A stretch of DNA of 64,000 nucleotides, from assembly GCF_001187725.1 (NCBI RefSeq), contig NZ_LGIQ01000009.1, positions 1,859,493 to 1,923,492 of the forward strand, written 5' to 3'. Each line of letters begins with the position of its first letter. Position 1 is the first letter of the stretch. The position numbers and the translations under genes were made by a program. This document shows, in pieces, positions 50,997 to 59,587 of this stretch. Under the pieces are notes generated by a model. The model worked only from the letters and a program-made list of their open reading frames with translations. It did no database searches and had not been told where the DNA came from. The DNA comes from Brevibacillus reuszeri (GTDB lineage: Bacteria; Bacillota; Bacilli; Brevibacillales; Brevibacillaceae).

Positions 50997-51034
50997 ACAC
51001 AGCCCGGTTTGGTTTTTCGCCGGAGCTGTGTTTT
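50991..51034 (-). terminator. Terminator of the siderophore-binding protein gene
   Basis: Read on the minus strand, AACACAGC-T-CCGG and CCGG-GCTGTGTT pair around a 13-base A-rich loop, followed by a run of T residues. Confidence 0.88.
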
Positions 51035-51068
51035 TATTTTGTGCACCTTGCCCAAGCAAGAATAGTGG

Positions 51069-52091
51069 CTATAGCTTGGTCGGTGCTTTTTCTCCTGTTA
51101 AGTACTTCACAGCTTCATCCAGCTGTGCTTCAATCAAAATCGGATCGTAGCCTAGCCATCTTTCCAAATCAACTACATACACGTGATTGTTTTTAACCGC
51201 AGGCAGGTTCTTCCACAGGCTGCTTTCTTCGATTTCCTTCAAATACTTGACCGCATCATCGCCTGGGTGAAGCATGAGGAAGATATGATCTGCTGCATAT
51301 TCAGGCAAAAGCTCCATCGATACGTCCTTCGACCAGAAAAGAGGGTCTTTTTCGATTTCAGCTTTGATCAGTGCCGGTGGCTTCAATTGAAGAGAGTTGA
51401 ACAGGACATGCCCCATATTGCGTGCTCCATAAAATTTGGTTGTTTTCGCACGGATATTCAAGGCAGCAACAGTAGCGTCCGTTCCGATCTTGGCTTGTAC
51501 CAGTTTACGTGCTTCCTCTACCTTTGCATTGTGCTTCGCCAGCCATTCTTCGCCTTCTTTTTCTCTACCAAGCACTTCTGCGACTTTTTTTACATGCCCA
51601 AATACATCGTATTCATTAAAATCGATGGGCACTACTGGAGCAATCTTCGTCAAATTTTCGTACACCTGTTCTTCCGCTTCGGTGTCGATCAGGATCAGGT
51701 CTGGTTGCAGCTCCAGGATTTTTTCGAGATTGAAGGCATCGTAATCACCTACTACCTCGATTCCATCAATCAGGGGAGCCATGTCTTCGCCTTCCATGTG
51801 TCCTTTGAGCGCTCCGATCGGTTTCACGCCCAGTGCGAGCATATGACTCAAATATTGCAGCGCAACAACACGTTGTGGTTTGACAGGAATGACTGACTCG
51901 CCTTTTGCATGTTTATAGACGCGTGTTTCCACTTGCTTGTTATCCCCGGCAGATGCAGCCTCTTGAGAGGATGGGGTAGAGCTTTGCTGACCAGATTGGT
52001 TTTGACCCGCGCTTTGTCCGCAAGCGGTGAGGAAGACCAGGGTCAGAAGCATAAGCCCGGAAAGCCATGTCTGTATACGTGATTTTTTCAT
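51069..52091 (-). CDS. Iron-siderophore ABC transporter substrate-binding lipoprotein
   Basis: A 340-aa cell-surface lipoprotein that binds an iron-siderophore for ABC import. The signal peptide ends in the lipobox LTAC (Cys24), followed by a Ser/Gln-rich linker. The FecB/FhuD-type fold follows (RVVALQYLSHMLALGVKPIGALKG; ELQPDLILIDTEAEEQVYENLTKIAPVV). No permease or ATPase is adjacent. A Fur box lies just upstream and the AraC-type sensor gene follows the same direction from further upstream. The closest relatives by feel are YfiY/FeuA-type proteins. Confidence 0.9.
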   Translation of the reverse strand: MKKSRIQTWLSGLMLLTLVFLTACGQSAGQNQSGQQSSTPSSQEAASAGDNKQVETRVYKHAKGESVIPVKPQRVVALQYLSHMLALGVKPIGALKGHMEGEDMAPLIDGIEVVGDYDAFNLEKILELQPDLILIDTEAEEQVYENLTKIAPVVPIDFNEYDVFGHVKKVAEVLGREKEGEEWLAKHNAKVEEARKLVQAKIGTDATVAALNIRAKTTKFYGARNMGHVLFNSLQLKPPALIKAEIEKDPLFWSKDVSMELLPEYAADHIFLMLHPGDDAVKYLKEIEESSLWKNLPAVKNNHVYVVDLERWLGYDPILIEAQLDEAVKYLTGEKAPTKL

Positions 52092-52106
52092 GATTACCCT
52101 CCGAAA

Positions 52107-52121
52107 TGAAAATCATTCTCA
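52107..52121. promoter_or_regulatory. Fur box upstream of the siderophore-binding protein
   Basis: TGAAAATCATTCTCA matches 13 of 15 positions of the 7-1-7 Fur consensus TGATAATNATTATCA, 16 bp upstream of the lipoprotein start and between it and the AraC-type gene. Confidence 0.8.
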
Positions 52122-52136
52122 ATAACAAGGACAATG

Positions 52137-53828
52137 TTACCGTGAATTCATTTTTACATCCATGGAGGATATTCCGTTTTTATTTGGATAATATGGAGGC
52201 CACGATTGCTTTTGCTTGGTCAAAAACTGCACGGCTTCTTCCAATTGAACCTCAAGCGACAGAGGATCATAGGCAAACCAAGTAGGATTAAGCAGCACGA
52301 CCTGCCCTTTTTGAACAGCAGGCAATTGGTTCCACGATTCTTGCTTCATCAATGCCTGCAAATGCGCCCGAGAGAGGTCATCATCAAAAACATGGACAAA
52401 CATCCAGTCGCCAGCATACGCGCTCAATTGCTTTTCTGAGATAGGAGTAGCCCAAAAATGAGGGTCGTTTTTCAGTTTTTCCTGAATGATCGCAGGCGGG
52501 GTTAGCTCCAGGGAGCGGTACAGGACATGACCGATATTCCGTACGCCGTAAGCGAGCAGGCTCGTTGCCCTCACATTGAGAATAGAGACGGTTTCTTCTT
52601 TATTCATGGAGCCGTTTACGAATTTCTTCGCCTTTTGGACTTTTTGCTCGTGCTGCTTGAGCCACGAAGCTGCCCTTTCTTGCATTCCGAGAACATCGGC
52701 TATCTTTTTAAAATGACCGAAGACATCGTGAGCGAGCCACGGCAGGGCAATCGTAGGAGCGATTTTGGAAAAGGCTGAACAGTCCTCCGTGTAATCCGTC
52801 AAAATGAAGGTCGGCTCCAACGGCTTGATCATCTCGGGATCATCGTTGGACAAGCTGACGATGTAATCTGCTTCCTTGAGCTGCAGCTGCTCACGCAAAT
52901 AGAGAACCTGGTCCTCGGGAGCAGCAATCGGCCTGATCCCGAGAGCCATCAAATATTCAGCATACTGGAGGGTGACAGGTGAGACGTGCTTTTGGCTCAT
53001 GCGAATGTAGACGGAAGGAGAAACGCCAACCTGCTGCTTGAAGCGCCTGCTGAAATAAAATTCATCCTCGTAACCGATGAGTCGGGCAACTTCACGCAAT
53101 CGTTTATCTGATTCACGCAGCAGCTTCTTCGCCTGTTCCATCCGGTAGCTGGTCAAATACTCGATGGGGCTTTTTCCTACCTTCTTTTTAAAAATTTCCG
53201 TGTAGTATCGAGGGGTGAGACCTGCTTGCTTCGCCAAATCTACCAATCCAATCGAATCGGCAAAATTCGTATGAATGTACGTCACGGTGCGGTCTACGAC
53301 AGTAGAAGATTTCTCATCAATCGACGACGGAGGATTACTCCAGATCAAATGAAGCAGCTGCTGAAAGCGGATCTGATTTTGCAAGATTTCCAGCGGATCA
53401 CGGGTGCGTCGGTTGAGATATAGTGTTTGGGCAAGCTCGGTACAACGATTGTTCGAATGAAGGAAGTATTCTTCGTATTCTGGCTTCCAGGAACGGTTTG
53501 GCGAATAAACATGATCGGAATCAGAACCCTGTTGCAATACGTCAAAATCGAACAGAAGAAATCCAAGCTGCTCTTTTTCAGCAGAGCTGATTTGCATTGA
53601 GGATTCCTCGTGAACGAACAGGGCACTCCCGGTTGTGATCGTACTGGGAGCGGACTTTGTATGAAAAAAGCCCGTCCCTTCTGTCACGATCACAACCATA
53701 TGGGCAGATAAGTCAGCGAGAGACTTTGTTTCACCCGGCAACAGCTTCACTTGCTCCGTGCTTTTTAGTACAAACATTGAAAGAGGCGTAAGCTCAGGGT
53801 GCAGATGGTCAGAATGATGATCGGACAT
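52137..53828 (-). CDS. AraC regulator fused to a siderophore-binding domain (Btr-like)
   Basis: A 563-aa regulator of iron uptake. Residues 1-180 hold an AraC-type cupin region. The two AraC HTHs lie at about 190-285 (IGLVDLAKQAGLTPRYYTEIFKKKVGKSPIEYL and LREVARLIGYEDEFYFSRRFKQQVGVSP). The C-terminal 270 residues are a FecB/FhuD-type binding domain that would sense the intracellular iron-siderophore, as in B. subtilis Btr. This domain is visibly homologous to the adjacent lipoprotein (shared NVRAxxLLAYGxRNxGHVL and DPLxxEVQLEEAVxFL patterns). It probably activates that gene. Confidence 0.9.
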   Translation of the reverse strand: MSDHHSDHLHPELTPLSMFVLKSTEQVKLLPGETKSLADLSAHMVVIVTEGTGFFHTKSAPSTITTGSALFVHEESSMQISSAEKEQLGFLLFDFDVLQQGSDSDHVYSPNRSWKPEYEEYFLHSNNRCTELAQTLYLNRRTRDPLEILQNQIRFQQLLHLIWSNPPSSIDEKSSTVVDRTVTYIHTNFADSIGLVDLAKQAGLTPRYYTEIFKKKVGKSPIEYLTSYRMEQAKKLLRESDKRLREVARLIGYEDEFYFSRRFKQQVGVSPSVYIRMSQKHVSPVTLQYAEYLMALGIRPIAAPEDQVLYLREQLQLKEADYIVSLSNDDPEMIKPLEPTFILTDYTEDCSAFSKIAPTIALPWLAHDVFGHFKKIADVLGMQERAASWLKQHEQKVQKAKKFVNGSMNKEETVSILNVRATSLLAYGVRNIGHVLYRSLELTPPAIIQEKLKNDPHFWATPISEKQLSAYAGDWMFVHVFDDDLSRAHLQALMKQESWNQLPAVQKGQVVLLNPTWFAYDPLSLEVQLEEAVQFLTKQKQSWPPYYPNKNGISSMDVKMNSR

Positions 53829-53872
53829 GGTTACCTCTCATTCCAGATTTGATCACGCGTGCGGGAAATCTC

Positions 53873-54262
53873 TCAAGAAACGAGCTCGAAAGATTCCGTT
53901 ACGACAATGCTTCCTTTTACAGATTGAACCATCGGGCAGTTTTTGCTAGCTGCTTCGATCGCTTTTTGTACCTTTTCTTCTTTTAGATTTTCACCTGTAA
54001 TAATGAAGTGGAGATGAATTTTTTCGACGCGGTTTGCTTCAGCTTCATTGCGTTCCACTTCGGCGGTGACTTTCATATCAGTGCAGGGCATTCTCATTTT
54101 ATCCAAAACCTTGCGCAGAACGCCTCCACTGCAAACAGCGATAGATGAAACGAGCAGCTGGAATGGACGAAAGCCGTACTCTTCATCCCCGGATACATGC
54201 AGGTCACCGTAGGATAGATGAGTGACAAAGCCTTTTTCCTTTGCCTCGAAGTGCATGGACAT
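53873..54262 (-). CDS. OsmC-family protein
   Basis: A 129-aa OsmC/Ohr-type protein. Two conserved cysteines are present, in SSIAVCSGGVL (about residue 45) and NCPMVQSV (about 109). These act as a peroxidatic pair in OsmC/Ohr peroxidases; many short relatives lack proven activity. It is monocistronic downstream of the AraC-type gene in direction and separated by 44 bp. It may defend against organic peroxides. Confidence 0.85.
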   Translation of the reverse strand: MSMHFEAKEKGFVTHLSYGDLHVSGDEEYGFRPFQLLVSSIAVCSGGVLRKVLDKMRMPCTDMKVTAEVERNEAEANRVEKIHLHFIITGENLKEEKVQKAIEAASKNCPMVQSVKGSIVVTESFELVS

Positions 54263-54380
54263 GTAAAAACCCTCCCTGAATCTTTTTCTTCATTATATAG
54301 AAAAAGAGAGCGAGGATGAATAACGGGTTGAACGAAAGTGTCGAGCATCTGCGCGTAAACGATTGACGGTGATCATAATG

Positions 54381-54431
54381 GTAAAAAGAAAGAAGGCTCT
54401 TACGAAGCGGCGATGCTGCCTTGTAAGAGCC
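54381..54431 (-). terminator. Terminator of rocB-like gene
   Basis: Read on the minus strand, GGCTCTTAC and GTAAGAGCC form a nine-bp stem with inner pairing, followed by TTCTTTCTTTTTAC. Confidence 0.88.
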
Positions 54432-54461
54432 ATTCTATTTATCAGAAGGGAAAGCTAGTGA

Positions 54462-56096
54462 TTATTTTCCCTCATTTTCGCTGCTCAAAAGAGATTGAAT
54501 GCAATGTGGCAGCATGTCCATCAAGGTATCAAACGCATAATCGACGTGGAGGCGCTCTGTCCACTGGTGGGCATCACGTCCGACAGGGCCCAGATTCAAT
54601 ACAGGCACATCAAATGCCTCGAGCTCTTGCAGTGGGATGGAATAGCCATTATCCCACAACGGCATATTCGCAACAAGTGGCTTCATGGATGCAGCCGGGT
54701 ATTGCAGACCGACGTAACTGAGGTCAGAGATGCCGCCAAAGTAGTTTTGTTTCACCAGGGTGACTTGATGCTTGTCACGCGCATAGCTTTCCATTTCCGT
54801 GGAAATACGTTTGATCAACGGATGATTGCGGGAGCTGACGGCCGGGTAAAACGGTGGAGCAAAGAACAGAATCATCATCGGGGACAGTTCTTTGCAGAGA
54901 ATCGCCAATTGATCGACCAGCTCGATGGTGGTATCACGATCATCCTTGTCATTGCGGTTGGCGATGACGTCGGCTTCAAGCTGCTTCAGCTTATCTTCGC
55001 CATGAGTTTTGAGCGCATACGCGTAGAGCTCTTCATAGGTCATCACGGAGATAGACAAATCGCGAGGATGAAACGGTGCAAAATTCGCGAATTGGCTGGC
55101 ATGCTTGATGTAGTTTTCCTTGATACGATCTGCTACGTTTCTGGCTGCGTCAAGAAGCGGCTCTACGACTTCCTCCATGCGTTTTTCCAGAAGGAACAGG
55201 TTGAACAGAGTCACTGCGCGATGAGGAATTTGCACGGAATACTCTTTTTTCAAATCCTTCTGGATCAGGTTGGTTGGCGGTGGAGAAGCTTCGCCCTCTA
55301 CCACTTCACAAAAAGAGGTATTCAGCTCCAGCTCACACGTAATCTGGGAGGCCATATAGTTTCCGTTCAGGCCAGCAAACGGCTCGCCCACGTGGGTTTC
55401 TTTCCCGTAGCAAAGAAACCCAGGCAATACTTTTCCGATGGAGCCTGTGTACAAATATTTGTTTTGGTCACCTGGGTAGCGTGTAAACATTGGCTCGGAG
55501 TTGAGGACAGTCTTGTACTCCAGATCGAATTCTTCAGCAATCTTCAAGAGAGCAGGCACGGCTGCTCGCATCCCGACAGAGTTCACTTCCTCGTCAGGAA
55601 CAGTCAATAACAGAATATTGCCATCAAATTCTCCGGCGATGGCACGCTCAATCATCGACATGTGCAGAGTCAAGCCGCATTTCATGTCCATGGTTCCTCG
55701 GCCGAACAACCAGTTGCCTGTGCGAATATCCTGTTGCACTTCCGTAGGCATATCCGCCTGATTTTGCAGGAATAGAGGAGTTAGCGTCTTAGGGTCGAAC
55801 GAATGCTTCTGCCAAGCACCGTAATCCTCTACATCGACCACATCAAAATGGCTGACCAAAATAATGGTGTCGCGAACGCTCTCTTTTTTGACCAGAGCTG
55901 TAACAAAATGACGATCGTCACCAGTCGGATTGGCGCGTACATGATCCGGGTTCGCTTGGTAGTAAGGCAGCGTGCGCAGCTGCTCGACTACGTAGTGAGG
56001 CAAATCCTTCTCTGCAGCTGACCCGGTAACGCTCGGGATGTTTACCAGGTTGCACAGAAGATCAACTAATTGTTCTTTTGTCTGCCATTTTTGCAT
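54462..56096 (-). CDS. rocB: RocB-like M20-family protein (arginine utilisation)
   Basis: A 544-aa protein with the M20 peptidase fold, related to B. subtilis RocB, which is linked to arginine catabolism but whose reaction is not settled. Metal-site motifs are visible: LVSHFDVVDVED (about 80-91), GRGTMDMKCGL (about 133-143) and a catalytic-type PDEEVNSVG (about 167-175). The gene follows an IclR regulator by 58 bp on the same strand. Two IclR-like operator sequences lie in that gap. A dimethylargininase and amino-acid permease nearby fit a guanidino-compound pathway. Confidence 0.85.
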   Translation of the reverse strand: MQKWQTKEQLVDLLCNLVNIPSVTGSAAEKDLPHYVVEQLRTLPYYQANPDHVRANPTGDDRHFVTALVKKESVRDTIILVSHFDVVDVEDYGAWQKHSFDPKTLTPLFLQNQADMPTEVQQDIRTGNWLFGRGTMDMKCGLTLHMSMIERAIAGEFDGNILLLTVPDEEVNSVGMRAAVPALLKIAEEFDLEYKTVLNSEPMFTRYPGDQNKYLYTGSIGKVLPGFLCYGKETHVGEPFAGLNGNYMASQITCELELNTSFCEVVEGEASPPPTNLIQKDLKKEYSVQIPHRAVTLFNLFLLEKRMEEVVEPLLDAARNVADRIKENYIKHASQFANFAPFHPRDLSISVMTYEELYAYALKTHGEDKLKQLEADVIANRNDKDDRDTTIELVDQLAILCKELSPMMILFFAPPFYPAVSSRNHPLIKRISTEMESYARDKHQVTLVKQNYFGGISDLSYVGLQYPAASMKPLVANMPLWDNGYSIPLQELEAFDVPVLNLGPVGRDAHQWTERLHVDYAFDTLMDMLPHCIQSLLSSENEGK

Positions 56097-56111
56097 GGTG
56101 ATAGCCTCCGT

Positions 56112-56150
56112 TTTCCGTATAGTGAAAACTCTTTCCGCTTAGTGGGTAAA
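56112..56150. promoter_or_regulatory. Two direct IclR-like operator repeats before rocB-like gene
   Basis: TTTCCGTATAGTGAAAA (56112) and TTTCCGCTTAGTGGGTAAA (56132) share TTTCCG-N2-TAGTG, 20 bp apart. A third relative, ATTTCGTATTGTGGAAAAA, lies at 57081-57099 before the dimethylargininase gene. IclR-family operators often take the form TTCC-N5-GGAA. Confidence 0.55.
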
Positions 56151-56154
56151 AAAA

Positions 56155-56895
56155 TTAGGATAATGCTCCAATTTTTTGGGAGATTTCCATAGCGCTTTTC
56201 TGAGCTTTTTCAATCAGCGAGGCCAAAACCTCATCGGTAATGCGATAGCTCGGTACCCCGATGCTCAATGCCCCAACCACTTTTTGGTTATAGCCGAGAA
56301 TCGGTGCGGCTACAGAAGCAGTTCCTTCTGTCTTTTCACCGTAGCTGGTGGCGTAACCATTGCGCTTGATCTCAGGCAGTCGGTCCAAGAGTTCTTTGCG
56401 CTTGTCTGGATCAGATACTAGCCCGGAAACAATCTTCTCCGCTTCCTTTGCGGGCATGTTGGCGAGGATGGTCTTGTTAGCAGCTCCGATGTGCATCGGG
56501 ATTCGCTCGCCCAGATTATCAATGATTCGAACAGTCATAGAGCTTTCGACGCGCTCTACGATGATCGAGTCAGCACCGTTTGGAATGTTTAGGTAGACGG
56601 TTTCGTTCACATCTGCCGCCAGCCGTTCGATGACGGAGCGGGCAACGGCCCGGGTGTCGATCTTATCCAATAGACGCAGACCGATTTCCATCCACGTAAA
56701 GCCTACTTTGTAATGCTTGGTTTCCGGATTTTGCATAATAAGTCCATATTTCATCAAGCTGCTGATTAATCGATGCACCGTGCTTAGAGGCAGTGTCGTC
56801 TCTTCAGCAATTTCCGAAATGGACCAATGCGTTTTACTCTCGTCAGAAACTAGTACCGAAATGATGCTCATCGCTCGATCAATAGATTGTACCAA
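56155..56895 (-). CDS. IclR-family transcriptional regulator
   Basis: A 246-aa regulator with an N-terminal winged HTH (about 1-75; SISEIAEETTLPLSTVHRLISSLMKYGLI) and the IclR effector domain (NETVYLNIPNGADSIIVERV; GAANKTILANMPAKE; APILGYNQKVVGALSIGVPS). The start is TTG at 56895, because AGGGGGGAA lies seven bases upstream and the protein then opens VQSIDRAMSII as IclR proteins do. The frame continues to 56967 without a ribosome site. It lies between the rocB-like and dimethylargininase genes and probably controls both. Confidence 0.9.
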   Translation of the reverse strand: MVQSIDRAMSIISVLVSDESKTHWSISEIAEETTLPLSTVHRLISSLMKYGLIMQNPETKHYKVGFTWMEIGLRLLDKIDTRAVARSVIERLAADVNETVYLNIPNGADSIIVERVESSMTVRIIDNLGERIPMHIGAANKTILANMPAKEAEKIVSGLVSDPDKRKELLDRLPEIKRNGYATSYGEKTEGTASVAAPILGYNQKVVGALSIGVPSYRITDEVLASLIEKAQKSAMEISQKIGALS

Positions 56896-57020
56896 CGTAT
56901 TTCCCCCCTGACTTTCTTGTGCAAGAGTACGGCTTGGAGATGCCTCGCTGGCCTTTTCAAGTAACAATCTATCAGAATACTTTCACTGAATCAACATAAT
57001 TTAAAGCGGATAAAATTTCG

Positions 57021-57050
57021 TTGACAAAAAATTTAAAACTATTTTACATT
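57021..57050 (+). promoter_or_regulatory. Promoter of the dimethylargininase operon
   Basis: A perfect TTGACA, an 18-bp spacer and TACATT. The IclR-like sequence at 57081 lies about 30 bp beyond the -10, where a bound repressor would block transcription. Confidence 0.6.
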
Positions 57051-57080
57051 AGGAGTGTGTAATTTTGAATAACAGAATAA

Positions 57081-57099
57081 ATTTCGTATTGTGGAAAAA
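57081..57099. promoter_or_regulatory. IclR-like operator before the dimethylargininase gene
   Basis: ATTTCGTATTGTGGAAAAA resembles the two sequences at 56112 and 56132 and the general TTCC-N5-GGAA form of IclR-family operators. Position downstream of the promoter suggests repression. Confidence 0.5.
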
Positions 57100-57160
57100 T
57101 TAAAAAGATTGTCAGGGTTCACGCTACGAATTTTTGCAAAAGAGAAGGGAGCTACCTATC

Positions 57161-57925
57161 ATGAAATTTTCACGCGCGATCGTAAAGAAACCAGCAGCCA
57201 GCTATGTGAACGGTTTGACAACCTCAGACCTGGGCAAGCCAGATTTTGCACTTGCGCTTGAGCAGCATGCGGCATATGTAGAGGCTTTGAAGCAAACTGG
57301 CCTGGAAGTAACCGTTTTGGAAGCAGATGAGCGTTTCCCTGATTCCACATTTGTCGAGGACACTGCTGTTTTGACCGAAAAATGTGCAGTAATTACCAAC
57401 CCAGGTGCAGACAGCCGCAACGGTGAGATCGAGGATATGAAGACGATTATCCCGCGCTTCTACGATACAATCGAATACATCCAGGCACCTGGCTTCCTTG
57501 ATGGTGGGGATGTGATGCAAGTAGAAAATCATTTTTACGTAGGTCTCTCTACACGTACGAATGAAGCAGGAGCGATTCAGTTCCGTGAAATTTTGGCCAA
57601 GTATGGCTATGAGGTTACGATTGTTCAATTGGAGGAGTTCTTCCATCTGAAGACGGGCATCGCTTATTTGGGCAATAACACAGTGGTGCTCGCAGGCGAA
57701 TTCATCGAATCTGACACCTTCAAGGACTACAAGCACATCATCATTGAAAAAGAAGTAGAGTACTCCGCTAACTGCATCCACATCAACGATTATGTCATCA
57801 TTCCAAAAGGCTTCGAGAGCACGAAAAAACAAATCACGGATGCTGGCTACAATGTGATTGAGCTGGATATGTCTGAATTCCGTAAACAAGATGGTGGATT
57901 GAGCTGCCTGTCCCTGCGCTTCTAG
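57161..57925 (+). CDS. Dimethylargininase (DDAH-type amidinohydrolase)
   Basis: This enzyme hydrolyses N-methylated arginines to citrulline and methylamines. It has 254 aa with FVEDTAV near residue 64, FLDGGDVM at 112-119, His162 in FFHLKTG and Cys249 in GGLSCLSLRF. The length and the positions of His162 and Cys249 match the Pseudomonas DDAH numbering I remember; the acidic residue at 114 is Asp where that enzyme has Glu. An arginine deiminase is less likely given the short length. The ATG at 57161 follows AGAAGGGAG. It is controlled by a TTGACA promoter and an IclR-like site. Confidence 0.88.
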   Translation: MKFSRAIVKKPAASYVNGLTTSDLGKPDFALALEQHAAYVEALKQTGLEVTVLEADERFPDSTFVEDTAVLTEKCAVITNPGADSRNGEIEDMKTIIPRFYDTIEYIQAPGFLDGGDVMQVENHFYVGLSTRTNEAGAIQFREILAKYGYEVTIVQLEEFFHLKTGIAYLGNNTVVLAGEFIESDTFKDYKHIIIEKEVEYSANCIHINDYVIIPKGFESTKKQITDAGYNVIELDMSEFRKQDGGLSCLSLRF

Positions 57926-57944
57926 TGCAGGCAGTTCCCCCTTC

Positions 57945-58061
57945 CTAAACCAACCTCTCTAGAGGCTACCTCAAGGAGGAGCAGCCGCGTTTTCGTGGTG
58001 AGTTTCCCTGCGTATAAGAATTCATAAGCGCGAAAAATCGTTTATGAATTCTTATACGTAA
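57945..58061 (-). repeat. Dispersed structured repeat, copy 3 (minus strand)
   Basis: Read on the minus strand: a long hairpin of TATAAGAATTCATAA and its complement (58013-58058), then GGAAACT, AAAACGCGG, CTGCTCCTC, TTGAGG and AGAGAGGTT. This is the same order as copy 2 at 33173-33317, without the second hairpin. It fills the gap between the dimethylargininase and permease genes and is in the opposite orientation to them. Confidence 0.65.
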
Positions 58062-58116
58062 AAAAAGATTGCGCTTACATTTTTCCGTCAACCAGCCATG
58101 GAAAGAGAGGGTTCCT

Positions 58117-59526
58117 ATGAATACGGGAAATGAAAAAGATACTCAGCTGCAACGTTCGATGAAAAGCCGCCACTTGTTTATGTTATCGCTGGGTGGGGTT
58201 ATTGGGACAGGACTGTTTTTGAATGCCGGCTTTACGATTAATCAAGCTGGTCCAGGTGGGGCTGTTCTTGCCTATATCGTCGGGGGTATTCTCTTGTACC
58301 TCGTGATGACATGTCTGGGGGAGCTTTCTGTCAAAATGCCTGTAACTGGCTCCTTTCAAACGTACGCTACCAAATACATTGGCCCGGCAAGCGGCTTTAC
58401 GCTTGGCTGGATGTATTGGCTTGGGTCAGCGACGACTGCCGGTGTAGAGTTTACCGCCGCAGGGATGGTTATGCAAAGATGGTTCCCGGATACACCGGTA
58501 TGGATCTGGTGCGCCGTGTTTATTGTTTTGCTCTTTGCGTTTAATGCACTGACAACCAAGGGCTTTGCGGAAACCGAGTACTGGTTTGCCGGAATTAAGG
58601 TATTGGCGGTACTTGTTTTCATTGTTGTCGGAATAGGGGCTATCTTTGGATTTGTCAGTATGGAGGGCAGACCAGCACCATTCTTGTCCAACTTCACAGC
58701 AGAAGGGGGACTCTTTCCGTTTGGAATTACGATTGTTTTTGTCACGATGATGAACGTCGTGTTCTCTTATCAGGGCTCTGAATTGATCGGGATTGCTGCG
58801 GGTGAAACAGAAAACCCACAGAAAAACATTCCCCGTGCCATCCGCAACGTTGTTTTCCGTATTCTCATGTTTTACGTTGCTTCTGTCATGATTCTGTCCG
58901 CTCTCTTCCCTTCCAGTGAGCTGGGCCTTCTGGAAAGCCCGTTTGTAACGGTTTTTGATGCTGTCGGAATTCCGTTTGCAGCAGATATCATGAACTTTGT
59001 CATTTTGACAGCGCTTTTATCGGTAGGAAACTCTTGCTTATATGCGGCTACGCGCTTGCTGTGGGCACTTTCGCACAGCGGCATGGCGCATCCGGTCTTC
59101 GGCAAATTGACCAAACGCAGCGTACCGCTTAACGCGTTGCTGGCTACACTGGCATTCTCGCTGTTGTCGCTTCTGACCAGTGTGCTTGCGGCAGATACCG
59201 TGTACGTTCTGCTCATGTCCGTCTCAGGGATCGCCGTTACCTTTACGTGGATGGGGATTGCACTTTCGCAATTCAACTTCCGCCGCCAATACTTGCGAGA
59301 AGGCGGCAAAGTAGAAGACTTGCAGTTTGTTGCCCCGTTTTACCCGGTAATGCCCATCTTGTGTTTGGCTTTGTGTACGTTTATTTTGCTCTTCCCGATT
59401 TTTGACGCGACGCAGCGGTTTGGACTGTACTATGGAATTGCCGCTCTGGTCGTATTTTACCTCTACTATTACTTGCGCTACGGTCGCAAGAAGTCAAAGC
59501 ACCCGGATATACCGACCCAAGGGTAA
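58117..59526 (+). CDS. Amino-acid permease (APC family)
   Basis: A 469-aa transporter with about 12 membrane helices of the amino-acid transporter/APC superfamily. It opens with LSLGGVIGTGLFLNAGFTINQAGPGGAVLAYIVGGILLYLVM, and FSYQGSELIGIAAGETENPQKNIPRAI lies in the middle; both are hallmarks of RocE/GabP/LysP-type permeases. Its place after the dimethylargininase gene makes arginine or methylated arginine the likely substrate. The start is an ATG behind AGAGAGGG; the upstream frame to 58069 lacks a site. Confidence 0.9.
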   Translation: MNTGNEKDTQLQRSMKSRHLFMLSLGGVIGTGLFLNAGFTINQAGPGGAVLAYIVGGILLYLVMTCLGELSVKMPVTGSFQTYATKYIGPASGFTLGWMYWLGSATTAGVEFTAAGMVMQRWFPDTPVWIWCAVFIVLLFAFNALTTKGFAETEYWFAGIKVLAVLVFIVVGIGAIFGFVSMEGRPAPFLSNFTAEGGLFPFGITIVFVTMMNVVFSYQGSELIGIAAGETENPQKNIPRAIRNVVFRILMFYVASVMILSALFPSSELGLLESPFVTVFDAVGIPFAADIMNFVILTALLSVGNSCLYAATRLLWALSHSGMAHPVFGKLTKRSVPLNALLATLAFSLLSLLTSVLAADTVYVLLMSVSGIAVTFTWMGIALSQFNFRRQYLREGGKVEDLQFVAPFYPVMPILCLALCTFILLFPIFDATQRFGLYYGIAALVVFYLYYYLRYGRKKSKHPDIPTQG

Positions 59527-59541
59527 AGGAAGAAGAACCCC

Positions 59542-59583
59542 AAAAAGCCTCCAACCAACTGTTAAAGCTGGTGGAGGCTTTTT
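59542..59583. terminator. Bidirectional terminator after the permease gene
   Basis: AAAAAGCCTCCA and TGGAGGCTTTTT form a perfect 12-bp stem with an 18-base loop, between convergent genes. Confidence 0.92.
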
Positions 59584-59587
59584 GCTG

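Noticed and set aside
54495..55610. 371-codon plus-strand frame
   Set aside because: It lies wholly antisense to the rocB-like gene and has no recognisable motif or ribosome site.
58013..58058. Long hairpin as an ordinary intrinsic terminator of the dimethylargininase gene
   Set aside because: On the plus strand it is followed by A residues, not T, and the same hairpin recurs in the repeat at 33180 in the other orientation, so it belongs to the dispersed repeat.
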